DNA of 64,000 nt from Tridacna crocea (Eukaryota; Mollusca; Bivalvia; Cardiida; Cardiidae), in assembly GCA_943736015.1 (NCBI GenBank), contig OX031063.1, positions 31,554,172 through 31,618,171 of the forward strand. The letters are read 5' to 3'. The notes under the pieces are model-generated. The model did not search any database. It was not told the DNA's origin and was given only the letters and a program-made list of their open reading frames with translations. Position 1 is the stretch's first letter. Each line of letters begins with the position of its first letter. The translations under genes were made by a program, and so were the position numbers. Shown here piece after piece: positions 54,222 through 64,000 of this stretch.

Positions 54222-54814
54222 ATATGGAAGAGTCTATATTTCTGTTGTCTGTTTAATGATCTACTAAACAACAAAATTTCAGACTCATAAATAAAATGTT
54301 GCAAATGTCACAAAAATATGAGCCACACTCTGGCAAAACTGGGCTAAGTGTCAGTGATTCTTAACACTTAGCAAGGAAAGATATAATTTTCTTAAAGACC
54401 TGCCTTTATGAGGTAGACTGATCCTTTGACATAGTAATTATAGGAACTTGAAAAAGCAAAAAAAATTCAGCCCTAAGCAAACTGGCTTTTAGAGATCCAT
54501 CATTATATGATGCGGGGTTTTCCCTTGACTTTTTCATTCGGGGGTCATTTGACCCCCTTCAAATGAAGTAGAGAAGATACAAATAGAAATTTTGGGGGTC
54601 ATCAAGAAAATTTGAGGGTCCAAATTCATAGAAATAGAGGGTCTTGGAAAACCATGCGATGACTTGCTTGATATCATTGATCATGAGGATGCAATAAGCC
54701 CCCTTTTGCCAGAGCACAGCCCATACTTTTTGTACATAGATAATCATTTGGAGTAAATGAGCAATGTGCTTGTTTCAAGTAATCATTCTTTCCCCCATCT
54801 AGAGTTCTGTAGAA
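54222..54814. other. no gene recognised
   Basis: Contains a small inverted phrase (GGGGGTCATTTGACCCCC at ~54,540-54,557) and iterated GGGTC motifs. No exon-like segment. Confidence 0.5.
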
Positions 54815-54872
54815 GTATCTTTAGACCAAACCAATCCATGTTTGAACAACCCTGAAGACAAAGTCTTTTAAC
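54815..54872 (-). mobile_element. TTAA-hairpin MITE, 5' fragment
   Basis: TCTTTAGACCAAACCAATCC, AACAACCCTGAAGACAAAG, cut by the hAT-like insertion that follows. Confidence 0.6.
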
Positions 54873-56263
54873 TAGGGATGGCAACGGTTAACCGGTTAAC
54901 CGATCGAATGACCAATTAAGCGGTTAGGAAATTGGAAACTGGTTAACCAGAAACAAAGTAGGCCTATATTATCAAAAGTTTACCAAAATAATCATTATAA
55001 TAAAAAAATACAAAGTTAACTTTGCCGGTTATGACAAATAAAACTGCATCATACGCACATCCATGTCGCCAAGATGTGGCGAAAGTAAAGTTTGACATGT
55101 CTGTTATGAAACATTGTTAATTTGGTAATTTGTCCCCAGTCTCCAATAATAAACAAACATGTGTCCTCTTTGGATCAAAGGCACTGGCTTATCGTAATTG
55201 ATTTGCTTTGATTATTTCATTAAGTACCCACCCCCATTCAAATCGATGCACGGATTGACCAATCAGCGTAAGAGGGATTGAAATTTATAGGTCAATCAAT
55301 CCGTGTTCAAGCAGGCACAGCGGTTTCTCTTCGTTCGTTCATTATCGATAAGTATCTTCGAAATTCATAGTATATTGCAGAGGCTTTGAATTTGGGAGAG
55401 TCTAAAATTTGAACCCATCATTTTGGCAATGGCTAACACACACCGATCACTTAGCGATGGCCGTTTAGTTTGACGATAAATAATCATACCATCATCTGTA
55501 TGATTCTGTTTGTAGATTTTGTGAAGTTGTAAATAGCAGTGATTCCACTCATTTTTTTCATTTTTTGATGCATCATAAAAGTCTGTTGTTAATATATCTA
55601 TGGAAATCTACTGCTTAAAATAAAAATCAATAAAAAGCTGAAAAGACTATCTGAAGTGACTCTGGTCGGAATATGTCGAAAGGAACATTTTGTTCTGTCA
55701 TGGGTTTCTGTGTTTTTTGCATCAAGCATTTTTTTCATGTGTTTTAATTATGGATAGGTTTTTCCACCTGATTTGACAATAATTTATCAAAAGGGGTAGA
55801 AGTAACTTCAAATCCTGGTATTTTACATAAGTTAAGCAGATAATGTTTTTTGTTTTTTCTTTCCAAAGTGAGGTGTGTTTTTCCTTTTCAACGTGAGGTC
55901 TCACGCAAAACCACATTTTTACGTGAATTTCAGTCCTGTTAGGTGATTTACGCAATAATTTGCGTGGTTGAAACACTAAAATGGCCTGATAAATTTTAGT
56001 CCTCTATAGAAAACATTGTGGAAATTGATTTTATTGCCGAGAGGGAGAGAAACTGTCAATAGATTGGCCGTCTTTTGTGCCAAAGTACAGAAACAGTAAA
56101 CATCACAGCAATGCATTACTCATGCACCAGTAGTCAGTGTTGACATATTGAACAGCTGGCACCTTCATCTTAAATGTTTTTACATGCTCATTTAGTTAAC
56201 CGGTTAACCTATCGAAAGATTGAATGGTAAAGGTTTAGCAAATTTACTAACTTGCCATCCCTA
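54873..56263. mobile_element. hAT-like non-autonomous element
   Basis: Ends TAGGGATGGCAACGGTTAAC and its inverted counterpart (GTTGCCATCCCTA type; right end CTTGCCATCCCTA). The flanking 8-mers CTTTTAAC (54,865-54,872) and CTTTTAAA (56,264-56,271) match at seven of eight positions. Subterminal GGTTAACCGGTTAACC repeats occur at both ends. TAGGGATGGCAA ends with 8-bp duplications are typical of hAT elements. No transposase ORF; a short hairpin-MITE scrap is internal near 55,990-56,030. Confidence 0.83.
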
Positions 56264-56269
56264 CTTTTA

Positions 56270-56487
56270 AATATTTATGAAACAACATAATTTTAGACTT
56301 GTCCAAACTAAACGCATTTGCAGATGACAATATAACTCAAAAATTGAAATTTGATTCTAGCAGGGTGGAAAACATTGTGGAACAGAGAAAATGCTGGTTA
56401 CCAGCATTTTCTGCTTTTCCCACTATGTTTTCAAAAGGCTTCTATCTCAGGGTCATTAAGAACCAGGGGTTGTTTGGTAAAGAGTAA
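56270..56487 (+). mobile_element. TTAA-hairpin MITE, diverged ends
   Basis: ATGAAACAACATAATTTTAG to GTTTGGTAAAGAGTAAA. Followed at once by a minus-orientation piece (56,490-56,640). Confidence 0.72.
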
Positions 56488-56489
56488 AG

Positions 56490-56640
56490 TATGTTGTAAG
56501 AAAAGGAGAAATTGCTGGTTACCAACATTTCATCCTTTTTCGACAATATTTTCTACCCAATCATGGACAAGTTCCATTGTTTTAGCCACCTTTTTATTGT
56601 CATCTGCAAAATGCCTACAATTTATTCCTTTGAAAAAGAG
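56490..56640 (-). mobile_element. TTAA-hairpin MITE, 5'-truncated
   Basis: TATGTTGTAAGAAAAGGAG to GTCATCTGCAAAATGCC. Confidence 0.55.
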
Positions 56641-56679
56641 GTACGAGGTAAATCCAATACAAATTCTCTGTTCTTGTCA

Positions 56680-56924
56680 CTAAACTTTTTACCACAAAAA
56701 TCAGTTTTATCAAGACTAAGGAAGAAGCCTTTCGAAAACATTATTGGAAAAGGAGAAATGCTGGTAACCAGCATTTTCTCCTTTTCCAACAATATTTCCT
56801 ACCTCATTAAGGACAAATTCCATTTAAATGAGGTACAGTGAAATTGTTGTCTGCAGATGCTTTCATAAACAGCAGCTGCTTTGATAAACGACAAGTCTAT
56901 ATTTTTATATGCTTAAGAGTTAAG
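56680..56924 (-). mobile_element. TTAA-hairpin MITE, diverged
   Basis: AAACTTTTTACCACAAAAAT to ATATGCTTAAGAGTTAA. Strong hairpin with AACATTATTGGAAAAGGAG. Confidence 0.72.
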
Positions 56925-57060
56925 CTATTTCTTGTTAGTCTGAAAATTAGCCTGTACACTGCTATAGGATGTAAATTTGGAATGAGAACAAACACACAGA
57001 ATATACCAACAATCTGGAAAGAAAAAAAGCTTACTATTTCAGTATGACATTCCTACTGCA

Positions 57061-57765
57061 TGAAAAATTTTACCAAACAATCTAATGTTTTAACAACCGT
57101 AAAACATGTTACTTGGGGGTTGGGCACTAATGTAGGAGATATTAGAGAAAATAATTTTTTAGATGAAGCCTCCTTTTTCCAGGACACAGCCTGTAATTGA
57201 GAAACCGAGAAAGAAGTATCGTAAAACAATTTTTACATGAACCCCCCTTTTTCCGTGACGCAGCCTGAAATTGAGAAACTGGGGAAGAGGTATCTGGGCA
57301 ATGTTCCAACAAGTTCAGATTTGAAATTTCATTAACTTTTGAGCACTAATGCAGGAGATATAAGAGGAAAACAACTTTTTACATGAAGCCCCCTTTTTCT
57401 GCAATGAAGCCTGTAATTGAGAAACCTGGATAGAGGTATCTGGGCAACATTCCAACAAGATCAGATTTGAAATTTCACAAAGTTTTGCATGAGATGTTAG
57501 AGAAAAACATTTTTTTTTTTTCTGTTATGCAGCCTCAAATTGAGAAACCAGAAAAGAGCTGTTTGCACATTGTTCCAAGGAGTTCAGATATGAAATTTCA
57601 TAAAATTTGGTCCAGGGGTTGTGGAGAAATGGCTTCAGATGGATGAATGGACAAATGTTTCGAGGAGCATAAAAATGCTGATTACCAACTTTGAATTTTC
57701 AACTACAAATGCTTTTAATTTTGGGCAAGTCTCAAATTTTGTCGCTGGGTAAAGACATACATCTC
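57061..57765 (-). mobile_element. TTAA-hairpin MITE split by a tandem-repeat insertion
   Basis: The 5' piece (TTTTACCAAACAATCTAATG, to ~57,110) and 3' piece (AATGCTGATTACCAACTTTG to GTCGCTGGGTAAAG, 57,672-57,765) are separated by repeated DNA. Confidence 0.55.
57110..57665 (+). repeat. degenerate tandem repeat, about four units
   Basis: GCCTGTAATTGAGAAACC and variants recur near 57,190, 57,268, 57,408 and 57,530. They alternate with (A/G)CCCCCTTTTTCTG, GATATTAGAGAAAA and TCAGATTTGAAATTTCA. Spacing is uneven (80-140 bp). Confidence 0.7.
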
Positions 57766-57889
57766 AGGGTATGCAGCTACAGGAGCTGCCTGAAGTTTGG
57801 AAAATCTAAAGAATCACATTTCTGCTAATCTGCAAAAATAGACAAAAGCTCTCATTCCTGCAATTAAGGGAAGTCTATGTTAACACAGC

Positions 57890-58105
57890 TTAACATCTAC
57901 AAATCTTATCATACAAGGTTTCATTATAATCATCAGGCTCTAACTGATCCTGAGGGAGTGGAATGATATGGAAAAACTCCATCACGTTGATCCACCATGC
58001 TTTACAGAATGGATTGCGATAATTCCCATGTTCATCTTTGAAATGTTCATATCTCTTCTGGTTGATGGACTCGTTAGTAGTTTTGTTCACCAAAGCCAGG
58101 TAAAA
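57890..58105 (-). CDS. DHHC-like palmitoyltransferase, terminal exon C
   Basis: Terminal exon of 71 codons plus TAA. It begins at a clean acceptor (TTTGAATTTCAG) in phase 0, which fits the phase-0 ends of exons A and B. It encodes FYLALVNKTTNESINQKRY, then KDEHGNYRNPF and NVMEFFHIIP, and ends NETLYDKICRC. TTNE matches the TTxE motif that follows the last membrane segment in DHHC S-acyltransferases. RY-x-HFK followed by NPF...N..EFF resembles C-termini of the ZDHHC13/17 type. The usual Asn/Asp-x-Gly after NPF is replaced by CKA. The tail is cytosolic in the family. An inferred reaction is protein S-palmitoylation, but the catalytic Cys-rich domain is not in this window. Confidence 0.7.
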   Translation of the reverse strand, partial: FYLALVNKTTNESINQKRYEHFKDEHGNYRNPFCKAWWINVMEFFHIIPLPQDQLEPDDYNETLYDKICRC

Positions 58106-59253
58106 CTGAAATTCAAATTAAAATCCAAAATGTAACTCACAGGATAAACAATAAGTTTCCAGTACAGCTTTTTGGTAGAAGAGTCACACAAGCTTTACAG
58201 CACGAGTAATATTATGCACTTATTACCTTTAGATGTTTCTTATACATGTTTTTGTCCATAGGAGAAATGAAATAATAAATAGTTAAACCATCACATAATG
58301 TGCAGCCTGATCTTTGATCTTCACTGTCAGATTTAATGAGATATTTTAGACTGTGAGAGTCTTGAAAATGTTTTTCTCGGGGTCTTGTTTCTAAATGAAA
58401 ATTGTGGCTGGACTAGTCAGCCACTCATGGTCTAAAAATTAGGAAAAGGTTTTTTTTTTTGCAATTTACACCTCAGAATGCCTCTGTTAGTTTATTACTT
58501 GACAGGCAGCATTTATATGTTCCAACATATTCACAAGTTCTCAAAAAAGAGAACAGTCAAACCTCGCATATCCCATGTGTGTTAAGTTATGAAAAAGATA
58601 ACCAATTTTGAAGAGTTGCCAATGTTTTAGCCTTGGGCTGTAATTTGGGTCTGTCCAGTTAGAAGATGTAACAAATCAACTATTTAAGCACATGCGATAG
58701 GTTATGGTTCTGGACAAAAATGCTTCTATTAGTTTGACCGTAACTCCAGGCCTGGTTGTGCACTCTGTGCATAGAGGACATGAAACCCGGGGATTCCTGT
58801 TTCAAATATTAAGCTTAGCCAATTTCATTCCAAGGACTGATACCAGTCAATGTAACAGAATTATTCCTCTCTCTCCGCTGATCATTGTTTGCACTATAGT
58901 TACGAAGAGAAGAACACTTTGTCAATATTCATAGAAGCAGGAAAGCGTGAATGGAGCCTTGCAACCACAATATAACTGAAATAGTGTTGGAAACAAACAA
59001 ACCTAAATTTGTTCATGCCATTTAAGATCTATGCAAGAACAATTTTAACAATACAGAAAGACATGTAAAATCAGTTATGTGAAATTCAATCGATATTTGC
59101 AGAGTGGATTAGGCAACAGATCCCAGACCATAACCTATACCATTCCTTTTTCCCCCCCAAAAACCCATGAATATTCAATATTAGCACTTTCCTCTGGTGA
59201 ACCAATATCAAAATCATGGAAAAAACATGCTAATTCACATGCATAATACTCTT
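58106..59253. other. intron between exons B and C, plus partial GATC module
   Basis: No coding signal. One arm of the GATC module (GTGCAGCCTGATCTTTGATC) lies at 58,301-58,320. Confidence 0.55.
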
Positions 59254-59478
59254 TTAACCCTTTGCCAGGCAAAATTTTAGACATACCCAATTTGAAAGCA
59301 TTTGCAAACGACAATTCCATAGTGGCTCAAATGATAAAAGTTTGCTTAGATAGGGTAGAAAACCTTGTGGGAAAAGGTGAAAATGCTGATTATCAACATT
59401 TTCTCCTTTCCCCACAATGTTTTCAAAAAGCTTCTTCTTCAGGGTTGTGAAAAGTTGTCAATGTGTGGCAAAGGGTTC
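59254..59478 (+). mobile_element. TTAA-hairpin MITE, intronic
   Basis: TTAACCCTTTGCCAGGCAAA to GTGTGGCAAAGGGTTC. First of three abutting copies in the B-C intron. Confidence 0.8.
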
Positions 59479-59699
59479 ACCATTTATAGCACTATCCTGA
59501 CATTTAATGACCCTTTGAAAACATTGCAGAAAAAAATGAAAATGATGGTGACCAGAATTTTTTCCCTTTTCCCAGATTTTTTTCTGCTTAATGAAGGACA
59601 ATTATGTTTACTATCATTTGAAACTCTTTTGAAATGTCCTATGTAAATTTCTTCGATACAGACTAGTCCAAAATTTTGTTGTATGTGGTAAAGGATTAA
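59475..59699 (-). mobile_element. TTAA-hairpin MITE, intronic, diverged
   Basis: TTCACCATTTATAGCACTAT to GTGGTAAAGGATTAA. Hairpin weak. Confidence 0.62.
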
Positions 59700-59924
59700 C
59701 TCATTACCACACAACAGAATTTTTGGTTTGTCCAAATTGAAAGTATTTGCAGACAACAAAAGAAAAGTGACTGAGAATTTGAAATTTATTTTGTGAAGGG
59801 TAGAAAACATTGTGGGAAAAGGAGAAAATGCTGGTTACCAGCATTTTCTCCTTTTCCCACAATGTTTTCTATAGGCTTCTTTCTCAGGGGTGTCAAAAGT
59901 AGGGATTGTGTGGTAATGGGTTAA
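59696..59924 (+). mobile_element. TTAA-hairpin MITE, intronic, reference-quality copy
   Basis: TTAACTCATTACCACACAAC to GTGTGGTAATGGGTTAA. The hairpin at 59,802-59,870 has two 34-nt arms that pair without a mismatch around a single central base (59,836). It lies ~70 bp downstream, in transcript order, of exon B's donor. Confidence 0.93.
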
Positions 59925-59994
59925 AACACTTCCTATGAGAGAAGCAAAAAGGCATTCTGCATTAGGCAAAGCAGTACCAACAAAATTTACTTAC

Positions 59995-60166
59995 CATGGC
60001 ACCAGTGAGGTAGGTAGACACACCCAAGAAGAACAAGCCGATAACCATATATATAATGTACACAATGTTCCATTCCTCCTCCAGGACTTTAATAGTGTAC
60101 AGGCTGAGAAGCAATGAAAGTCCTCCATTGATCATCACTGTATAACAGAACCCTGTGAATGAAACT
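59995..60166 (-). CDS. DHHC-like palmitoyltransferase, membrane exon B
   Basis: Internal exon of one leftover base plus 57 codons, acceptor TTTGTTTCAG, donor ATG|GTAAGT. It begins VSFTGFCYTVMINGG and ends STYLTGAM. It holds two hydrophobic segments (about residues 4-25 and 34-52) separated by KVLEEEW, the expected TM3-loop-TM4 arrangement after the Cys-rich domain. It joins in frame to exon C or D. Exon A ends in phase 0 and B needs two bases from its predecessor, so A and B cannot be spliced together. If the upstream exon ends in CG, the split codon is Arg in both A and B. Confidence 0.66.
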
Positions 60167-61183
60167 CTGAAACAAACCATACCATTATTGACCAAAATTA
60201 GTCAAACATTTAGATGAACTACTGACATAGGTATTCATATACCTTAAATGTCTTAACTTTGTAAAGTAATCCTTCCTGTTATAACTACTGATATGTATTT
60301 ACACTTTAGAAATAAATGATAATGTTCCAGTCAAAACTGTTTTTGGACTTTTTCTGAACAAGCTTTGAAAAAAAATGGCACAAAGACAAGAAAAGCAAAG
60401 CAATTGATATAGTCCTTGAAACAATACAGGAAAAGGTGTTAATTTCATCTGTTTCCTCAATTGTATAATTTTATCTGAATAATAGAAATTACTGATTGAT
60501 CATGTTTAGAAATAACAGAAGGAATACTTTTTTGGTGCAATGTCATAAACTAGGAAACTTTGATAGCATAAAACATGGCCCAAAGACTTTTTTTAACTTT
60601 CTGATTTTATCTTTTATGAAACAATCCAGACACTGAGGAAGTGAAAATGTAAAAGATATATGATTTCTAGTTATATAGAATTTTTGCACTCTTAAAAATT
60701 TCTAATTTTTTTGGAAAAAAACATACACACTGTCTGATATACTAATCTATGCTTCCCAGGTGTAGAACAATTGCACCACCTTATCACTAAATACCTGTAG
60801 ATGAACATGGCATTTTTTCAATGACCTATTTTCATCTAAACTTATATAAAACTAACTTTTAGAGTATACAGCAATCCAAGCAAAAAGCCTCTGGTCATAA
60901 TACAAAGTTACAATTTCCTTTTATCAAGTTCTAAATAGAAACAATCCTTTACTATATGCAAGTGTGTGTTATAAGCATATTGTTGTCTTTTAACATGACT
61001 TTTCAGTGAAAACATTACGATGAATAAATCATTTAATTTGTGTAAGCCAATTCATTTGTATTTAAAACCATACCTAATCTTCCCTGTAAACCCTATTTTT
61101 TAAAAGGTGACATAACTTGTCAATAAAACTAGGTTTGTGTTTGGACTGATGTATTCCCTAATGTAACCACTTTATTGGCTTAC
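60167..61183. other. intron between membrane exons A and B
   Basis: AT-rich; no exon, MITE or other repeat recognised. A very short exon changing phase from 0 to 2 cannot be excluded. Confidence 0.5.
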
Positions 61184-61349
61184 CACCATGACATAAAGAC
61201 CGGTTGTTGCAACTGATGCAATGCCAGCCTCAACTGCTCCTATGACAACCACCCAGTCCCAGCCATACTCATTCAGTAGGTAGTAGCAAAAGAAATTGGT
61301 CAAGTATAGATTGATCAGCACACACTGTATGAACAAAACAAACCAATGC
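61184..61349 (-). CDS. DHHC-like palmitoyltransferase, membrane exon A
   Basis: Internal exon of one leftover base plus 55 codons. Acceptor CTCTCGTTGTAG, donor GTG|GTAAGC. Encodes HWFVLFIQCVLINLYLTNFF, then LLNEYGWDW and a second hydrophobic stretch ending TTGLYVMV. The other two frames are closed by stops. Length, phases (two bases in, phase 0 out) and the two-helix layout match exon B, so A and B look like a duplicated, mutually exclusive pair. The start (R)HWF resembles the N-x-R-x-F that ends the DHHC Cys-rich domain. Upstream exons lie beyond the window. Confidence 0.64.
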
Positions 61350-61424
61350 CTACAACGAGAGGAGAGAGTTCCATATGAAAATATCTTGACTTTTTTAAAA
61401 ATAATCCCATATATTAAAAGTCCA

Positions 61425-61578
61425 GAGGATACTTTCTGAAAACATTTAGGTAAAAGAGCTAATTGTTAGTAACAAACAATAGCTTCTTTTCCCATGATGT
61501 TTATTCCTCTATCAGAACTTCAGCTTCTTTGTAACCACCAATGCTTAGAATTTGCAAGTCTAAAATTTGTTCAAAATT
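61425..61578 (-). mobile_element. TTAA-hairpin MITE relic
   Basis: AAAAGAGCTAATTGTTAGTAA with its partner AACAATAGCTTCTTTTCCC; no clear termini. Confidence 0.42.
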
Positions 61579-62190
61579 TCACAGGATATGAAACCTAGGG
61601 AAGAAAGCTCTTAAATTGCTTAACTGTCTGTTTATTGTTCAACCCATTAACAGACATTAAGATATACAGTAAGAGGATCAAAGTGGTCTTACAGATATTG
61701 CTCACCTGAGTCAATATGAACAAATAAAAAAAAAAAAAATCTGCCAGGGAATGGGGGACATGTGACACTTGAGGATTGTCCATCTTTCTCTCAAGTGGCA
61801 CAATATACATGACTTCAATAATAGACCATTTGGCCATACTGGATACTGACTTTATAAGCCATAGGCCACAGCAAGACCATTTTTGACCCCCATATACATA
61901 TTTTGAACAATTTTCATCATGAAGGATGGGATAACACTGCATACAAAATATCATATATCAAAGCCCCAAAATTCCTTACACAAGACTTTTTTTGAATTAC
62001 TCATTTATGTATAACTTAAGGTAAAACACATGACCTAATGAGATGGGCAATATTTGTCAAATGTGGCAAAATTGTGAAATTTGTTATATAAGAACATGAG
62101 ATGATGCTACAAACTAAAGATTAACAGACCAGTACTGTAATGTCAAACAACTAAAGACTGAAACTTTTACAATGGATTAACATACTGAAA
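61579..62190. other. intronic DNA with possible dispersed repeat
   Basis: A minus-strand open frame (61,595-61,954) has no domain; its DNA resembles the repeat at 62,200-62,510 (GACCATTTTTGACCCCCATA). No DHHC-type exon recognised. Confidence 0.45.
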
Positions 62191-62199
62191 AAAATGACC

Positions 62200-62510
62200 C
62201 ATAGAGCAGTACCATCTGTGTCCCTGGCGACAACTTGGATAACTTTGATGAAAAACTATCTGATGATGTTTCATACAAAATATCAGCAAATTGAGCCATA
62301 TAGTTTCAAATTAAACATATGACCCCAGACGGCAGGTCTATCTTTGAGTAAATTTTGAATGATTTTTTGCCAGAATTTCTGGATCATGCAAAATATTGAT
62401 AGAGTTAAAACATATGACCACATACAGCTGGACCATCTTTGACTACAATTTGAATGATCTTTTGCCAGGTTTTCTGGATCATGCAAAATATTAAAATAGT
62501 TAAATATTGG
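62200..62510 (-). repeat. two-unit ~120-bp imperfect tandem repeat
   Basis: GCCAGAATTTCTGGATCATG and GCCAGGTTTTCTGGATCATG lie ~120 bp apart, with CATATGACC and TTTGAATGAT shared. The minus-strand frame through it repeats WQKII/LAKDH-like phrases and is repeat-derived. Confidence 0.65.
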
Positions 62511-62555
62511 TATGTACCCTGGGCTCTGCTCAACCCAAGAGCACAATTTCAACAA

Positions 62556-62785
62556 TTAACCCATTACCACACAATCCCTACTTTTGATACCCCTGAGAAA
62601 GAAGCCTTTAGAAGAAATTGTGGGAAAAGGAGAAAATGCTGGTAATCAGCATTTTCTCCTTTTCCCACCATGTTTTCTAACCTTCACAAAAACAAACTTC
62701 AAATTTTCAGTCACTTTTATTTTGTCGCCTGCAAATGCTTTCAATTTGGACAAACCTAAAATTCTGTTGTTTGGTAAAGAGTTAA
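62556..62785 (-). mobile_element. TTAA-hairpin MITE, full length
   Basis: TTAACCCATTACCACACAAT to TTTGGTAAAGAGTTAA; clean hairpin with two mismatches. Confidence 0.9.
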
Positions 62786-63436
62786 AAAAGAGGACAGCTA
62801 GTATATGACATGTCTGAGGAAGACCTATTTCCCAATTAGGATGGAAAAAAGAAACATAGGGCCTGATAAGCCATAATACCAGAATAGAAATCAAAAAATA
62901 AATCTAACACAGTCAAATAAAACATCTCACATCACTGAATACAGCAATTTCCAAGTTCCTTTTGTGCCAGACCATTTTAACACAATATGCTTGTTCTATG
63001 CAGCCTGACAACAATCAACTGCCCGCATATTCTAAGTACCGGTATTAATCAATATAGTTACTATTTGTTAACAGCTTAAGGATCTTAATAAAGTAATGCA
63101 AGATTATATTCCAACACCATTGATACAAAGGCATGCATTTCCTGTTTAACATAAATTATATACAGGTAGTTTTATACAGTCATAGTACTAGCTATGGCAT
63201 TCCAACACAGCAAAATCAAAATTTTAATTTTAAGGAAGCAGTATCAACATTTTACTCTCAAGAAATTAGCACAAAGCAAAGCATACCAAACCACCGTATG
63301 AAATCATAACTATGATAACTTAAGTAAGAGCTCACAGTGATAGCTATTTTATTTTTTCTGCAATTGTCGTAAAGACTTTTTGGAAACATGACATGAAAGG
63401 AATAATTGATTATTTCAAGCAATAGCTGACACCTGG
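62786..63436. other. no feature seen
   Basis: AT-rich DNA; no exon-like segment on either strand. Confidence 0.55.
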
Positions 63437-63671
63437 TTAACTTTTTTCCCCATAATCTTCTCAGCCAAAAGATGAAATTTTAGGCTTGTCCAAATTGAAA
63501 GCATTTTACAGAAGACAAAACGAAAGTTCAAACTTAACTTTAGAAGAGTAGAAAACATAGTGGGAAAAGGAAAAATGCTGGTTACCACCATTTTCTCCAT
63601 TTCTGACAATATTTGCAGAAGGCATCTTCCTATGGGTCGTCATAAAAACTCGGGACTGTTTGGTAAAGGTG
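63437..63671 (+). mobile_element. TTAA-hairpin MITE, diverged
   Basis: TTAACTTTTTTCCCCATAAT to CTGTTTGGTAAAGGTGC; hairpin with several mismatches. Confidence 0.65.
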
Positions 63672-63686
63672 CAAATGGCCAGCAAC

Positions 63687-63917
63687 TTAACCCTTTCCCA
63701 AACAATCCTGGGTTTTCATGACCCCGAGAAAGATGCCTTTTAAAAACATTTTGTGAAAGGGAGAAAATGCAGGTAACCAGCATTTTCTCCTTTTCCTACA
63801 ATGTTTTCTCCCCTACCCAAAATAAATTTTGATTTTTGAGTCCCATTTATTTTGTCATCTGCAAGACTAGTGCATTCAAATTGGACAAGTATTGAATCTT
63901 GTCTGGTAAAGAGTTAA
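63687..63917 (-). mobile_element. TTAA-hairpin MITE, full length
   Basis: TTAACCCTTTCCCAAACAAT to GTCTGGTAAAGAGTTAA; hairpin variant GCAGGTAACCAGC. Confidence 0.84.
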
Positions 63918-64000
63918 GGATCTCAAATACCTTCAGATATATTCCAGCCAAACAGCCTTTAATCAGTTATATACAATGAAAAAAAAAAAAACTTTTCCCT

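Noticed and set aside
62283-62555. 90-residue minus-strand frame upstream of exon A as a further DHHC exon
   Set aside because: It consists of two imperfect repeats of one DNA segment and lacks a DHHC or Cys-rich pattern and splice sites.

Overview
This window looks like repeat-dominated, AT-rich nuclear DNA from a marine invertebrate, most likely a bivalve mollusc. The basis is a pearl/Helentron-like element with an exact 156-bp core repeat, many nested non-autonomous DNA transposons, tRNA-derived repeat heads, spliceosomal exons and no prokaryotic gene organisation. The taxonomic call is inference from repeat style. All coordinates and alignments were made by eye.

Layout. (1) 1-11,905: two full units and one partial unit of a near-identical ~5.12-kb direct tandem repeat. 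Each unit carries several tRNA-like modules, a GATA/GA purine tract, an ATC microsatellite and a recurring GGACTGAGG motif. No credible gene is seen there. (2) 11,925-13,546: a hairpin MITE split by a ~1.4-kb Helentron/pearl-like insertion that holds eight 156-bp repeats. (3) 13.5-64 kb: a landscape built mainly from one MITE family. Members are usually 225-230 bp, start TTAA-C(T/C)C(T/A)TTACCA, end with the inverted form, and carry an internal hairpin with arms of up to 34 bp. About 60-70 copies or fragments are visible, by eye a fifth to a quarter of this part, and many abut through shared TTAA sites. Other elements interrupt them: two pogo/Tigger-like TA elements, a 2.2-kb TTAA element, a 2.15-kb TIR element, an element with iterated GGACAAAACCCCC ends and an 8-bp duplication, a hAT-like element, a ~4.8-kb element with ~500-bp inverted repeats that contains a C2H2 zinc-finger fragment, and small palindromic elements. 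(4) 53,071-61,349, minus strand: four exons of the 3' part of a membrane protein resembling DHHC-family palmitoyltransferases. Two are alternative two-membrane-segment exons of matching phase, and two are alternative terminal exons.

The only convincing host gene is this DHHC-like locus. Its upstream exons, including the catalytic Cys-rich domain, must lie beyond base 64,000. By reading phase the two membrane exons cannot be joined to each other, and each can join either terminal exon. The locus could therefore make up to four C-terminal variants, or it is the remains of a tandem duplication. Almost everything else is transposon-derived, and most short ORFs here are read-through of the MITE or low-complexity DNA.
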